Shown here: one piece after another, positions 17,224 to 28,727 of the stretch
How positions within the stretch are numbered: the first letter of the stretch is position 1
Layout: each line of letters begins with the position of its first letter
From: Streptacidiphilus melanogenes
GTDB taxonomy: Bacteria; Actinomycetota; Actinomycetes; Streptomycetales; Streptomycetaceae
Assembly (NCBI RefSeq): GCF_000787835.1
Contig: NZ_BBPP01000049.1
Coordinates: 18,258-59,510 of the forward strand
Reading direction: 5' to 3'
DNA: 41,253 nt
The notes under the pieces: generated by a model
The model's input: only the letters and a program-made list of their open reading frames with translations
Database searches by the model: none
What the model was told of the DNA's origin: nothing
Made by a program: the position numbers and the translations under genes

Positions 17224-18164
17224 GGGTGCCGCTCCTTGCCCTTGTCGCTCGTGTCGCTCTTGCCGGTCCGGTTGCTCTTGTCGTCCTCGTCGTCCGGCGG
17301 CGCCGGAGGCGCGTCGAACTCGTCGCCGAGGTCCGCGGCGACCTCGACCTCGCCGGCGGCGACCCAGCGGACCAGGAGGTCCCCCAGGGCCTCCGGCTGG
17401 TCGAAGGCGAGGAGCTTCTCACGGTAGAGCTCGAGCAGTGCGAGAAAGCGCGCCACGACCGTCAGCACGTCGGGTGCGTCCGCCGCCAGCTCGGCGAAGT
17501 GCGCCTCGCCGCGCTCCCGCAGCAGCGCGACGACCAGTTCCGCCTGCTCGCGGACGGAGACCCTGGGGGTGTGGATGTGGTCCACGTAGACGACCGGCTT
17601 GGGCTTCGGCTCCATCGCCTTGGCGGCGAGCTTCGCGAAGGCCTCCGGGCCGATCGAGATGACGACCTCCGGCAGCAGCTCCGCGTGCTGCGGTTCGAGG
17701 CCGACCGTGCGCGGGCGGCGCAGCTGCTCCGCCTCCCAGCGCGCGGCGAAGATCTCCGCGACGCGCTTGTACGCGCGGTACTGCAGGAGGCGGGCGAAGA
17801 GCAGGTCGCGGGCCTCGAGCAGGGCCAGGTCCTCCTCGTCCTCGATCTCGGCGGCGGGGAGCAGCCGGGCCGCCTTGAGGTCGAGGAGGGTCGCCGCGAC
17901 GACGAGGAACTCGCTGGCCTGGTCGAGGTCCCAGTCCGGGCCCATGGCCCGGATGTGGGCGATGAACTCGTCCGTCACCTTCGACAGGGAGACCTCGGTG
18001 ACGTCCAGCTTGTGCTTGGCGATGAGGCTCAACAGCAGGTCGAAGGGGCCCTCGAAGTTGTCCAGGCGCACCAGGAAGCCACCGGAGGGCTCCTCCTCGG
18101 CGGGAGGCTCGGCTACGGGCGGCTCGGGCGGCAGCGCGGGCGAGGGGTCGGGCAGGGTGGTCAT
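17220..18164 (-). CDS. scpA: Segregation and condensation protein A
   Basis: A 314-residue kleisin subunit of Smc-ScpAB. After a short acidic/Pro leader it has FLVRLDNFEGPFDLLLSLIA and KHKLDVTEVSLSKVTDEFIA, the ScpA N-terminal Smc-neck binding motif, then DLDQASEFLVVAATLLDLKA. The C-terminal winged helix contains FLALLELYREKLLAFDQ. The tail is acidic and lysine-rich. It overlaps scpB by 4 bp and follows the RHH-protein gene by 68 bp. Start ATG at 18164. Confidence 0.95.
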   Translation of the reverse strand: MTTLPDPSPALPPEPPVAEPPAEEEPSGGFLVRLDNFEGPFDLLLSLIAKHKLDVTEVSLSKVTDEFIAHIRAMGPDWDLDQASEFLVVAATLLDLKAARLLPAAEIEDEEDLALLEARDLLFARLLQYRAYKRVAEIFAARWEAEQLRRPRTVGLEPQHAELLPEVVISIGPEAFAKLAAKAMEPKPKPVVYVDHIHTPRVSVREQAELVVALLRERGEAHFAELAADAPDVLTVVARFLALLELYREKLLAFDQPEALGDLLVRWVAAGEVEVAADLGDEFDAPPAPPDDEDDKSNRTGKSDTSDKGKERHP

Positions 18165-18232
18165 CGGGCCCTATCGTGCCCTGTCCCCCACCCGACGGGC
18201 GAGCGCCGCGCCTCGGCGCGCCTCGGCGCGCG

Positions 18233-18934
18233 TCAGCGGCCGCGCAGCCGCCGCACCAGGATGCTCGCCTCGCCGCGCTGCTCCAGGTCCGCCAGGACCA
18301 CGGCCACCGCCTCACGCACGATCCGGCCGCGGTCGACCGCGAGGCCGTACTCGCCGCGCAGCACGAGGCGGGCGTGCTCGAGGTCGAACAGCTCCTCGGC
18401 GGAGACGTAGACGGTGATCTTCTCCTCGTGCCGCTCACGGCCGGTGGGGCGGGAGCGGGGCGCGCGCGGCTTGCGTCGGGCCGCTGTCGGCTGGGAGACC
18501 GCGTCGGAGGCCGCCTGGGCCGCCCTGGTGGCGGCGGAGACGGGGCGGGCGCTCTCGGCGGCCGCGCCGCGGGAGGCCTCGCTGCGGGACGTATCACCTC
18601 GGGACGTCTCGCCGCGCTGCGCGTCGGTGCGGGACACCTCAGCGCGGGCGATCCCGCCCAGCTGCGCCGCGCCACGGGCCGGCGGGACCTGCGGGGCGCC
18701 GCCGGGCGCGGCGACCGCGCCGTGCTCCCCGGCCGGATCGGCCGGGCGGCCCTGCTGGGACGCGGCGGGGCCCGCGGGGGTCGCCTGAGCCGTCGTGGCG
18801 GACGGCGCGGACTCGTCCGGGGCCGAGGCCGGCGAGGGCGCCTGGGACCCGGCGGAGTCCGGTGCGCGCGGCACGGGCGTGAGTGTGGTCCCCCCGGTGG
18901 TCCGGAACAGTTCGTCCGCCCCCGGGAGACTCAC
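18233..18934 (-). CDS. Ribbon-helix-helix-like protein coupled to ParA
   Basis: A 233-residue protein. GTG at 18934 overlaps the parA stop (GTGA, 4 bp), so the two are translationally coupled; the frame open further upstream is a shadow of parA. Residues 1-160 are Ser/Ala/Pro/Arg-rich and disordered, with short serine/arginine repeats (RGETSRGDTSRSEASRG). The last 60-70 residues are compact: KITVYVSAEELFDLEHARLV, then GLAVDRGRIVREAVAVVLAD, which resembles a beta-strand plus two-helix RHH DNA-binding domain. Such a protein could load ParA onto DNA or act as a ParB-like partner. This is inference; the family is not named with certainty. Confidence 0.7.
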   Translation of the reverse strand: MSLPGADELFRTTGGTTLTPVPRAPDSAGSQAPSPASAPDESAPSATTAQATPAGPAASQQGRPADPAGEHGAVAAPGGAPQVPPARGAAQLGGIARAEVSRTDAQRGETSRGDTSRSEASRGAAAESARPVSAATRAAQAASDAVSQPTAARRKPRAPRSRPTGRERHEEKITVYVSAEELFDLEHARLVLRGEYGLAVDRGRIVREAVAVVLADLEQRGEASILVRRLRGR

Positions 18935-20037
18935 TCGACGTGGCACCGGGCGAGCACCTCCCTGGCGAGCTGGCGGTAGGCGGCGGCGCCGACCGAGTTC
19001 GACGCGTAGGTGGTGATCGGCTCGCCGGCGACCGTGGTCTCCGGGAACCGCACCGTACGGCCGATGACGGTGTGGAAGACGTGCTCGCCGAACGCCTCGA
19101 CGACGCGGGCGAGCACCTCGCGGCTGTGCACCGTGCGCGAGTCGTACATGGTGGCGAGGATGCCGTCCAGGCGCAGCTCGGGGTTGAGCCGCTCGCAGAC
19201 CTTCTCGATGGTCTCGGTCAGCAGCGCGACGCCGCGCAGCGCGAAGAACTCGCATTCCAGCGGCACGATGACGCTGTGAGCGGCCGTCAGCGCGTTGACG
19301 GTGAGCAGGCCGAGGGACGGCTGGCAGTCGATGATGACGTAGTCGTAGTCGTTCATCAGCGGCTTGAGCGCGCGCGCCAGCGCGGACTCCCGGGCCACCT
19401 CGCTGACCAGCTGCACCTCGGCGGCGGACAGGTCGATGTTGCTGGGGAGCAGGTCCATGCCGGGCACGGCCGTCTTCAGCAGCACCTCATCGGCCGTCAG
19501 GCCCCGCTCCATGAGCAGGTTGTAGACGGTGAGGTCCAGCTCCATCGGGTTGACGCCGAGGCCGACCGAGAGGGCCCCCTGCGGGTCGAAGTCGACCAGG
19601 AGGACGCGCCGACCGTATTCCGCGAGCGCCGCGCCCAGGTTGATGGTCGAGGTGGTCTTGCCGACCCCGCCCTTCTGGTTGCACATCGCGATGATGCGCG
19701 CCGGCCCGTGCTCGCTCGGGGGCGAGGGAATCGGGAAGTACGGCAGCGGCCGGCCCGTGGGACCGACCCGCTCGCGGCGCTGACGGGCCGCGTCCGGAGC
19801 AAGCGTGGCGGCGTACTCCGGGTCCGGCTCGTATTCGGCATCTGGGTCGTAGAACTGACCGTCCGCCATCTCTGACTGGACCAGGCCAGGCTCGACGGGG
19901 GCGTCCAGCGCGCTCGCGTAGCGCAGCGCCTCGTGATCGGAAATCGGGTACTCCAGGCTCGGGTAGCCGGGCTGCTGCTGACGTGCGTCAAAAGTGCGCG
20001 GGCCGCCACTCCCGGGAGCAATTGTCGACTCATTCAC
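18931..20037 (-). CDS. ParA-family ATPase (orphan, in the scpAB operon)
   Basis: A 368-residue Walker-type ATPase. After about 110 variable residues comes IIAMCNQKGGVGKTTSTINL; the deviant Walker A is K122-T129 with its signature lysine. DFDPQGALSVGLG, then VIIDCQPSLGLLTVNAL and PLECEFFALRG follow, typical of ParA/Soj. The start is set at GTG 20037 because AAGGAGG lies 11 nt upstream and the residues before it do not look conserved; an ATG at 20100 is the alternative. It heads the operon with the RHH protein, scpA and scpB. It is not the oriC parAB pair, since no parB is present. A role in chromosome segregation is likely. Confidence 0.93.
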   Translation of the reverse strand: MNESTIAPGSGGPRTFDARQQQPGYPSLEYPISDHEALRYASALDAPVEPGLVQSEMADGQFYDPDAEYEPDPEYAATLAPDAARQRRERVGPTGRPLPYFPIPSPPSEHGPARIIAMCNQKGGVGKTTSTINLGAALAEYGRRVLLVDFDPQGALSVGLGVNPMELDLTVYNLLMERGLTADEVLLKTAVPGMDLLPSNIDLSAAEVQLVSEVARESALARALKPLMNDYDYVIIDCQPSLGLLTVNALTAAHSVIVPLECEFFALRGVALLTETIEKVCERLNPELRLDGILATMYDSRTVHSREVLARVVEAFGEHVFHTVIGRTVRFPETTVAGEPITTYASNSVGAAAYRQLAREVLARCHVE

Positions 20038-20348
20038 AAGTCGTCTAACCTCCTTGGCGACCGCCGTAGTGACCGGGCTTCGGGGCTCTGCCCCCTCCAC
20101 TGGGCGGCATTCACCGCACCGCAGCCTAGCAACGACACAGTAGCGTCAACCAGCACACCGGTGATGCACTAACCAACATGTCGATATGACAATTGCCGAC
20201 CGCGGCCCGTGGGCACTGTACGAAACCGCCGTTCGGCCTGCGGGGACACCCTTCGCCACCCCCGTTCACTCCTCTGCCGAGGGTGAGATCCCAGGGCCCC
20301 AGGTTGACGAACGCACGCACGATGTGCTGCCCGGGAGCTGACGACACG
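20038..20348. other. Intergenic region between parA and ald
   Basis: No gene is seen. It holds the candidate parA promoter at 20123-20149, an AT-richer segment around 20171-20200, and a GC-rich leader before parA. The rest is featureless to me. Confidence 0.4.
20123..20149 (-). promoter_or_regulatory. Candidate parA operon promoter
   Basis: TTGACG (20144-20149) and TAGGCT (20123-20128) on the minus strand match the HrdB consensus, but the spacer is only 15 bp. The implied leader is about 80 nt. Confidence 0.45.
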
Positions 20349-20387
20349 CCAGGAGGGCGCCGCACGGAACGTGCGGCGCCCTCCTGG
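20349..20387 (-). terminator. Strong hairpin terminator of ald
   Basis: Perfect 18-bp arms 20349-20366 and 20370-20387 with a GAA loop lie 33 bp beyond the ald stop. There is no U-tract. Confidence 0.85.
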
Positions 20388-20419
20388 GCCCTGCTGAGGG
20401 GCTGGTGCTGCGGCGTGCC

Positions 20420-21535
20420 TCAGGCGAGGACGTCGGCCAGCTCGACGTGCGGCAGGCCGAAGGCGTCGGCGACCGCGGCGTAGGTGATCTGGCCCTCGTG
20501 CGTGTTCAGGCCCTTGGCCAGCGCGGCGTCGCGGCGGCAGGCCTCCTGCCAGCCGCGGTTGGCCAGCTCGAGGATGTACGGCAGGGTGGCGTTGGTCAGC
20601 GCGTAGGTGGAGGTGTTGGGCACCGCACCCGGCATGTTGGCCACGCAGTAGAAGACCGAGTTGTGGACCTGGAAGGTCGGCTCGGCGTGGGTGGTCGGGT
20701 GCGAGTCCTCGAAGCAGCCGCCCTGGTCGATGGCGATGTCGACGAGCACGGAGCCCGGCTTCATGCGGGAGACCAGCTCGTTGGTGACCAGCTTCGGGGC
20801 CTTGGCGCCCGGGATCAGGACGGCGCCGATGACCAGGTCGGCCTCGAGGACGGCCTTCTCCAGCTCGAAGGAGTTGGAGGCGATCGCCTTGATCTTGTTG
20901 CCGAAGATGCGGTCGGCCTCGCGCAGCTTGTTGATGTCGCGGTCGAGCAGGGTGACGTCGTAGCCCATGCCGATGGCGATGGTGGCGGCGTGCCAGCCGG
21001 AGACGCCACCGCCGATGACGACGGCCTTGGCCGGGTGGGTGCCGGGCACGCCACCGGGCAGGACGCCGCGGCCGCCGACCGGACGCATCAGGTGGTAGGA
21101 GCCGACCTGCGGGGCCAGGCGACCGGCCACCTCGGACATCGGGGCGAGCAGCGGCAGCGCGTTGTTGGCGAGCTGGACCGTCTCGTAGGCGATGGCGGTG
21201 GTGCCGGAGGCGAGCAGCGCGTCGGTGCACTCGCGCGAGGCGGCGAGGTGGAGATAGGTGAAGAGCAGCTGGCCCTTGCGGAGGCGGTGGTACTCCTCGG
21301 CGATGGGCTCCTTGACCTTCAGCAGGAGGTCGGCCGTGGCCCAGACCTCGTCAGCGGTCTCGAGGATCGTCGCGCCCGCGGCGACGTACTCCTCGTTCGG
21401 GATCGAGGAGCCGACACCGGCGTTGTTCTCGATGAACACCTCGTGCCCGTTACGGACCAGCTCATGCACGCCGGCGGGCGTGATGGCCACGCGGTACTCG
21501 TGGTTCTTGACCTCGCGGGGGATGCCGACCTTCAC
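20420..21535 (-). CDS. ald: Alanine dehydrogenase
   Basis: A 371-residue NAD-dependent enzyme interconverting L-alanine with pyruvate and ammonium. GTG at 21535 is chosen over GTG 21544: it gives [20 protein letters not shown], the usual N-terminus and length, places Arg15, Lys75 and His96 at the positions I recall for Ald substrate residues, and leaves a better distance to AGGGA. The NAD fold has [14 protein letters not shown], and the catalytic-domain segment [18 protein letters not shown] is intact. It is monocistronic with a strong terminator, upstream of a TPR protein on the same strand. Confidence 0.97.
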   Translation of the reverse strand: MKVGIPREVKNHEYRVAITPAGVHELVRNGHEVFIENNAGVGSSIPNEEYVAAGATILETADEVWATADLLLKVKEPIAEEYHRLRKGQLLFTYLHLAASRECTDALLASGTTAIAYETVQLANNALPLLAPMSEVAGRLAPQVGSYHLMRPVGGRGVLPGGVPGTHPAKAVVIGGGVSGWHAATIAIGMGYDVTLLDRDINKLREADRIFGNKIKAIASNSFELEKAVLEADLVIGAVLIPGAKAPKLVTNELVSRMKPGSVLVDIAIDQGGCFEDSHPTTHAEPTFQVHNSVFYCVANMPGAVPNTSTYALTNATLPYILELANRGWQEACRRDAALAKGLNTHEGQITYAAVADAFGLPHVELADVLA

Positions 21536-21777
21536 GACGAACACGTCCCTTGCACATGGGGTTTCCTCCCGACCCTGCGGGAACGCAGGCGGGAGCCACG
21601 CGCAGCGGCACTGCTATGCGCGGCAACTTCGAGTGTAATGAAGCCCAGAGGATCCGGAAGCCTTCCAAAGTGTTCAAAACTTCTTGATCTGTTGGCTGAT
21701 TCGTAGGCTTGCGCGCACTACAAGCCGTCAGAACCCTAGAAAACCGGCATCTGGGGCATTCAATCGAAACCAGGATG

Positions 21778-23841
21778 TTATTCTCCGGCAAGCTCCGCGG
21801 CCTGCTCGCGCTGGACGCGCGCCCCGGCCTGGTCACCGGCCCTCTCCAGGGTGTCCGCCAGCCTCAGCAGCACCAGCCGTTCCAGCCGCGGACCGAGCTT
21901 GCGGGCGGACTCCAGCGCCTCGCGCTGGGTCCGCAGCGCCGCCTCGACGCCGCCCGAGAACTCCTGCACCCTCGCCGCGCCGAGGATCGCGCCCACCGCC
22001 CCCGCCTCGTCCCCGAGCTTGCGGTGCAGCGCGACCGCCGCCCGGTACTCGCGCAGCGCGTCGGCGTGTCGCCCCTGGGCGCTGTGCACCGCGGCGAGCC
22101 GGGCCAGCAGGCGCGCCTCGTCGGCCCGCTCCCGGCGGTTGCGGCGCAGCGTGAGCGCACGGCCGTAGAAGTCCACGGCCCGGACCAGGTCCCCCGAGGC
22201 CCGGTAGGCCCCGGCCGTGGCCTCCAGGATCCGCCCGACCGCCACATGGTCCTCGGCGGCCCGGGCGGGGGCCAGCGCTCCCCGGTAGCGTTCCAGCGCA
22301 CGCGCGTGTTCCCCCGCCCCGGCGTGCAGGTCGCCCAGGTTGACCAGCGCGGCCGCCTCCCGGCGCGGCTGGCCGGAGCGGTGGGCGACCCGCTGCACGG
22401 CGCCGTGCAGTGCGTACAGCTCCGCCTGCACCGGACGGCCCGTCGCCTCGCCCCACACCGGCAGCACGCGCACAAGCGCCGTCGCGAGCCGGGCGACGAG
22501 CCCGTCGAGGCCCCCGAGTTCCTCCGCGTCGGCGACGGCGGACAGCAGCTCGGGCAGGACGGTGTCCAGCCAGGCGAAGGCCTCCGCCCGGGTGCCGAAG
22601 CGCAACGCCGCGGGCGGCACCTCCGGATCCGGCGGCGCCTGCTCCGGCGCCAGCCGGACCAGGCAGGACGTGAGCAGCCGCACCTGCCGCTCCAGCCAGC
22701 GGGCGCGGGCCAGCTCCACCGCGGCGGGCTTGTCGGTCGCCTCCCGCAGCGCGGTCAGCACCGGCGCGAGGCTGCGCGGCACCCGGTAGCGGCCGCCTCC
22801 CTCCTCACGCAGCAGCTGCTGCGCGGCGAGGGCGGAGAGCAGCGTCCCCGCCGCGGCGGTCGGGCAGCCGACGAGCGCCGCGGCGCCGCGCTCGTCCAGC
22901 ACACCACCCGGCACCAGCGTCGCGAGCCGCAGCAGTTCGCGCGGTCCGGCGCCGAGGTCCTGGTGCACGAGGTCGAACGCCCGCCGCAGCGGGTCGTCGG
23001 TGCGCTGCGCGCCGCGCGGCGGCAACGGCGGAGCCGGCGGCGCGCCGGGCGGCGGGTAGGAGGGCATCGGCGGCACCGGCTGGCCGTCGATCGTCAGCCC
23101 CACCAGGTTCTGCGCGGCCTCCGGCACCGGCGGCGCGGCCGGATGCGGCACCGCGGGAACCGCGCGCAGCGCCCGAAGCGCGTCGCTGACGGACGCCCGC
23201 GGCCGCGCCGCGAGCCACCCGCCGACCAGCCGCAGCGCGCCCACATGGCAGGCCACCGCCTCGGCCAGCCCCTGCGCGGCGACCGGGTCGACCACGACCC
23301 GGGTGTCCCCCGCGAGCCCCGCGAGCAGCTCCCGGGCGGCGGTGTAGTCGAGCCCGCCCAGCACGCACGGCCGCACGTCCGCGACCCCGGTCAGCGGTCC
23401 GTGGGTGACGGCGACGGTCAGCGCGTCGGGGTGGGTCGGCAGCAGCGCCTGCACCGCGGCGGCGGCGTTCTCGGCCGGAACGTCGTCGAGGACCAGCACG
23501 ACGGGCCGCGCGGCGAGATGCGCCCTCAGCACCTCGCGAGCGGCCTGCTCGGCGCCGTCGGCGCCGAGGACGCCGCCAGGACGCGGCAGGCCGAGCAGGT
23601 CCAGCAGCCGCCGCGCGGGGCCGGGCGCGGCGAGGGAGAGGTAGTGGACCGGCCGCTCCGCGGTGACGTCGGGCTCCTGCGCCAACCGCAGCGCCAGCTC
23701 GGTCCGCCCGGAGCCGGGCCGTCCGGCGACGGCCAGGACGCGGGCCCGCCCGGCCTCCTCGCGCAACTGCGCGAGTTCACTCCGCCGCCCCACGAACGCC
23801 ACGGCGGACGCCGCAGCAGACTCCGTCTGTGCCGATGCCAC
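21778..23841 (-). CDS. STAND-like NTPase with TPR repeats and degenerate Walker A
   Basis: A 687-residue protein. The N-terminal ATPase part has VGRRSELAQLREEAGRARVL, then AGRPGSGRTEL (Walker A with Arg46 for Lys) and VVLVLDDV (Walker B, about residues 114-121). A Pro-rich linker is near residue 260. The second half contains tetratricopeptide repeats (NLGDLHAGAGEHARALERYR, then AYRASGDLVRAVDFYGRAL). It resembles the NB-ARC/TPR half of AfsR-type regulators but has no DNA-binding domain. Its role is unknown; signalling or scaffolding is plausible. It is flanked upstream by a palindromic repeat. Start ATG at 23841. Confidence 0.8.
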   Translation of the reverse strand: MASAQTESAAASAVAFVGRRSELAQLREEAGRARVLAVAGRPGSGRTELALRLAQEPDVTAERPVHYLSLAAPGPARRLLDLLGLPRPGGVLGADGAEQAAREVLRAHLAARPVVLVLDDVPAENAAAAVQALLPTHPDALTVAVTHGPLTGVADVRPCVLGGLDYTAARELLAGLAGDTRVVVDPVAAQGLAEAVACHVGALRLVGGWLAARPRASVSDALRALRAVPAVPHPAAPPVPEAAQNLVGLTIDGQPVPPMPSYPPPGAPPAPPLPPRGAQRTDDPLRRAFDLVHQDLGAGPRELLRLATLVPGGVLDERGAAALVGCPTAAAGTLLSALAAQQLLREEGGGRYRVPRSLAPVLTALREATDKPAAVELARARWLERQVRLLTSCLVRLAPEQAPPDPEVPPAALRFGTRAEAFAWLDTVLPELLSAVADAEELGGLDGLVARLATALVRVLPVWGEATGRPVQAELYALHGAVQRVAHRSGQPRREAAALVNLGDLHAGAGEHARALERYRGALAPARAAEDHVAVGRILEATAGAYRASGDLVRAVDFYGRALTLRRNRRERADEARLLARLAAVHSAQGRHADALREYRAAVALHRKLGDEAGAVGAILGAARVQEFSGGVEAALRTQREALESARKLGPRLERLVLLRLADTLERAGDQAGARVQREQAAELAGE

Positions 23842-23920
23842 GAGCGCCGCTCCCGTCGTCAGGACCGATCTTCTGACGCAGCGTAATTCAATCAGTACAC
23901 GCTCAGGGGCAGCGACCCGT

Positions 23921-24026
23921 CAGGGGCGCGAGGAACTGCGAGACAAGCCACCGACGGCGGTCAGATCCCGATCGAACAGGACCATCCGCGCGTCAGTGGT
24001 TGCTCGCGCAGTTCCTCGCGCCCCTG
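23921..24026. repeat. Long palindromic intergenic repeat (GCGCGAGGAACTGCG type)
   Basis: Arms CAGGGGCGCGAGGAACTGCG (23921-23940) and its reverse complement (24007-24026) enclose a second, imperfect pair (CAAGCCACCGACG and CGTCAGTGGTTG). I recall elements with this core as common between Streptomyces genes. Here it lies between the NUDIX stop and the start of the TPR gene, and may act as a terminator. Confidence 0.75.
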
Positions 24027-24029
24027 GAT

Positions 24030-26690
<2,661 letters not shown>

Positions 26691-28670
26691 GTGGCCGCCC
26701 GCATCGAGGACTACGCGCTCGTCGGCGACATGCAGACCGCCGCCCTGGTCAGCAGGGACGGCGCCGTCGACTGGCTGTGCCTGCCCCGCTTCGACTCCCC
26801 CGCCGTCTTCGCCGGCCTGCTCGGCACGGACGAGCACGGCTTCTGGCGGATCGGCCCGGCCGAGCCGATGCCGTCCCCGGAGGGGGACGCCGCCGCGCCG
26901 CAGGAGTCCGACCCGTTCGACACCGGATCGCTGGACGGCGGGTCGTTCGACGCCTCGACCTTCCAGGCGGTGTCCTTCGACGACACGGGCTCCTTCAAGG
27001 TCCTTCCGCCGACCGCCGCCGCGCCCGCGCCGCCGTCGGCGCGGCGCCGCTACCGTGGCGACTCGCTGATCCTCGAGCAGGAGTGGGACGCCCCCGGCGG
27101 CACCGTCCGCGTCATCGACTTCATGCCGCCGCGTGGCCTGCCCGAGCGTGGCGCGGTCCCGCAGATGGTCCGCATCGTGGAGGGCCTGAGCGGCTCCGTG
27201 CGGATGCGTTCGGCGGTGCGCATGCGCTTCTCCTACGGGCGGGTGGTGCCGTGGGTGCACCGGGTCGAGGACGGCGGGCAGAACCGCACGGTGGCCGTGG
27301 CGGGCCCCGACTCGGTGTGGCTGGACGGCGAGGCCGAGACCTACGGCCGCAACCTGACCACGTACGCGGACTTCACGGTCGCCGCCGGGGAGCGCATCGC
27401 CTTCGCGCTGACCTGGCAGCCCTCCCACCTCGGCGCGCCCGACCAGCCGGACCCGGAGGAGGCCCTGGCGTTCACCGAGGAGTTCTGGCGCGACTGGGTG
27501 GCCCAGTGCACCTACCACGGCCCCTACCGCGAGGCCGTGGTCCGCTCGCTGATCACGCTGAAGGCGCTGACCTACGCGCCGACCGGCGGCATCGTGGCCG
27601 CGCCGACGACCTCGCTGCCCGAGGACATCGGCGGGGTGCGCAACTGGGACTACCGCTACACCTGGCTGCGTGACGCGACCATCACCCTCTCCTCGCTGCT
27701 GCGCACCGGCTATCGGGACGAGGCGCGGGCCTGGCGCGAGTGGCTGCTGCGCGCGGTGGCCGGCGACCCGGAGAACCTGCAGATCATGTACGGGATCGCG
27801 GGCGAGCGGGAGCTGACCGAGACCACGCTCGACTGGCTGCCGGGCTACGAGGGCTCCGCGCCGGTCCGCATCGGCAACGGCGCCGCCGACCAGCTCCAGC
27901 TCGACGTCTACGGCGAGGTCGTCGAGGCGCTGCACCTGGCCCACATGACGGGCCTGGCCCGCAACGACCACGCCCACATGCTGCAGCTGCGCCTGATCTC
28001 CTGGCTGGAGCAGCACTGGAACAAGCCGGACGAGGGCATCTGGGAGGTGCGCGGTCCGCGCCGCCACTTCGTGCACTCCAAGGTGATGGCGTGGGTCGCG
28101 GTGGATCGCACCATCCGGATGATCGAGCAGACCCCGCACGAGGGCCCGCTGGAGCGCTGGCGCGAGCTGCGCGACACCATCCACGCGGACGTCTGCGAGT
28201 ACGGCTACGACGCGGAGCGGAACACCTTCACGCAGTCCTACGGCTCGCGGGAGCTGGACGCCTCGCTGCTGCTGATCCCGCAGGTGGGCTTCCTGCCGCC
28301 GGACGACAAGCGGGTCATCGGCACGATCGAGGCGGTCCAGCGCGAGCTGCTCACCCCCGACGGCTTCGTGCTGCGCTACGCGACCAACGGCGACCAGGAG
28401 GGCGGCGACGGCCTTCCCGGGGACGAGGGCGCGTTCCTGGCCTGCTCGTTCTGGCTGGCGGACGACCTGGCGATGATCGGCCGGGTGGGCGAGGCCCGTG
28501 AGCTGTTCGACCGGCTGCTGGCGATCCGCAACGACGTCGGGCTGCTCGCGGAGGAGTGGGACCCGCGGCTGCAGCGCCAGGTGGGCAACTTCCCGCAGGC
28601 GTTCAGCCACGTCCCGCTGATCGACACCGCGCTGCGACTGACCGCGGTGGGCGGGCTGCCGGGCATGTAG
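26691..28670 (+). CDS. GH15 glycoside hydrolase (glucoamylase/trehalase-like)
   Basis: A 659-residue cytosolic enzyme without a signal peptide. It has the N-terminal GH15 beta-sandwich (IEDYALVGDMQTAALVSRDG, then AVDWLCLPRFDSPAVF) and an (alpha/alpha)6 catalytic domain with NWDYRYTWLRDA at 318-329 and EEWD at 621-624, expected to include the catalytic glutamate. Mycobacterial relatives are trehalases; others are glucoamylases. Residues about 58-117 are an Asp/Ser/Phe-rich low-complexity insertion. The start is GTG at 26691 with GGAG 6 nt upstream. The HAD phosphatase gene follows 57 bp later. Confidence 0.92.
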   Translation: MAARIEDYALVGDMQTAALVSRDGAVDWLCLPRFDSPAVFAGLLGTDEHGFWRIGPAEPMPSPEGDAAAPQESDPFDTGSLDGGSFDASTFQAVSFDDTGSFKVLPPTAAAPAPPSARRRYRGDSLILEQEWDAPGGTVRVIDFMPPRGLPERGAVPQMVRIVEGLSGSVRMRSAVRMRFSYGRVVPWVHRVEDGGQNRTVAVAGPDSVWLDGEAETYGRNLTTYADFTVAAGERIAFALTWQPSHLGAPDQPDPEEALAFTEEFWRDWVAQCTYHGPYREAVVRSLITLKALTYAPTGGIVAAPTTSLPEDIGGVRNWDYRYTWLRDATITLSSLLRTGYRDEARAWREWLLRAVAGDPENLQIMYGIAGERELTETTLDWLPGYEGSAPVRIGNGAADQLQLDVYGEVVEALHLAHMTGLARNDHAHMLQLRLISWLEQHWNKPDEGIWEVRGPRRHFVHSKVMAWVAVDRTIRMIEQTPHEGPLERWRELRDTIHADVCEYGYDAERNTFTQSYGSRELDASLLLIPQVGFLPPDDKRVIGTIEAVQRELLTPDGFVLRYATNGDQEGGDGLPGDEGAFLACSFWLADDLAMIGRVGEARELFDRLLAIRNDVGLLAEEWDPRLQRQVGNFPQAFSHVPLIDTALRLTAVGGLPGM

Positions 28671-28680
28671 CGCCCTTTTG

Positions 28681-28686
28681 TAGACT
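28681..28686 (+). promoter_or_regulatory. Candidate -10 element before the HAD gene
   Basis: TAGACT lies 11 bp after the GH15 stop and 42 bp before the HAD start, in a relatively AT-rich gap. It fits TAgRRT-type -10 boxes. No clear -35 is seen. Confidence 0.35.
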
Positions 28687-28727
28687 GGCGGCACAAAATA
28701 CTGTCGCCACCCCTTGGAGAGACCGCC

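Noticed and set aside
19256-20036. Alternative frame for the RHH protein reaching further into parA
   Set aside because: The GTGA overlap with the parA stop gives a natural start, and the extended part is a parA shadow.
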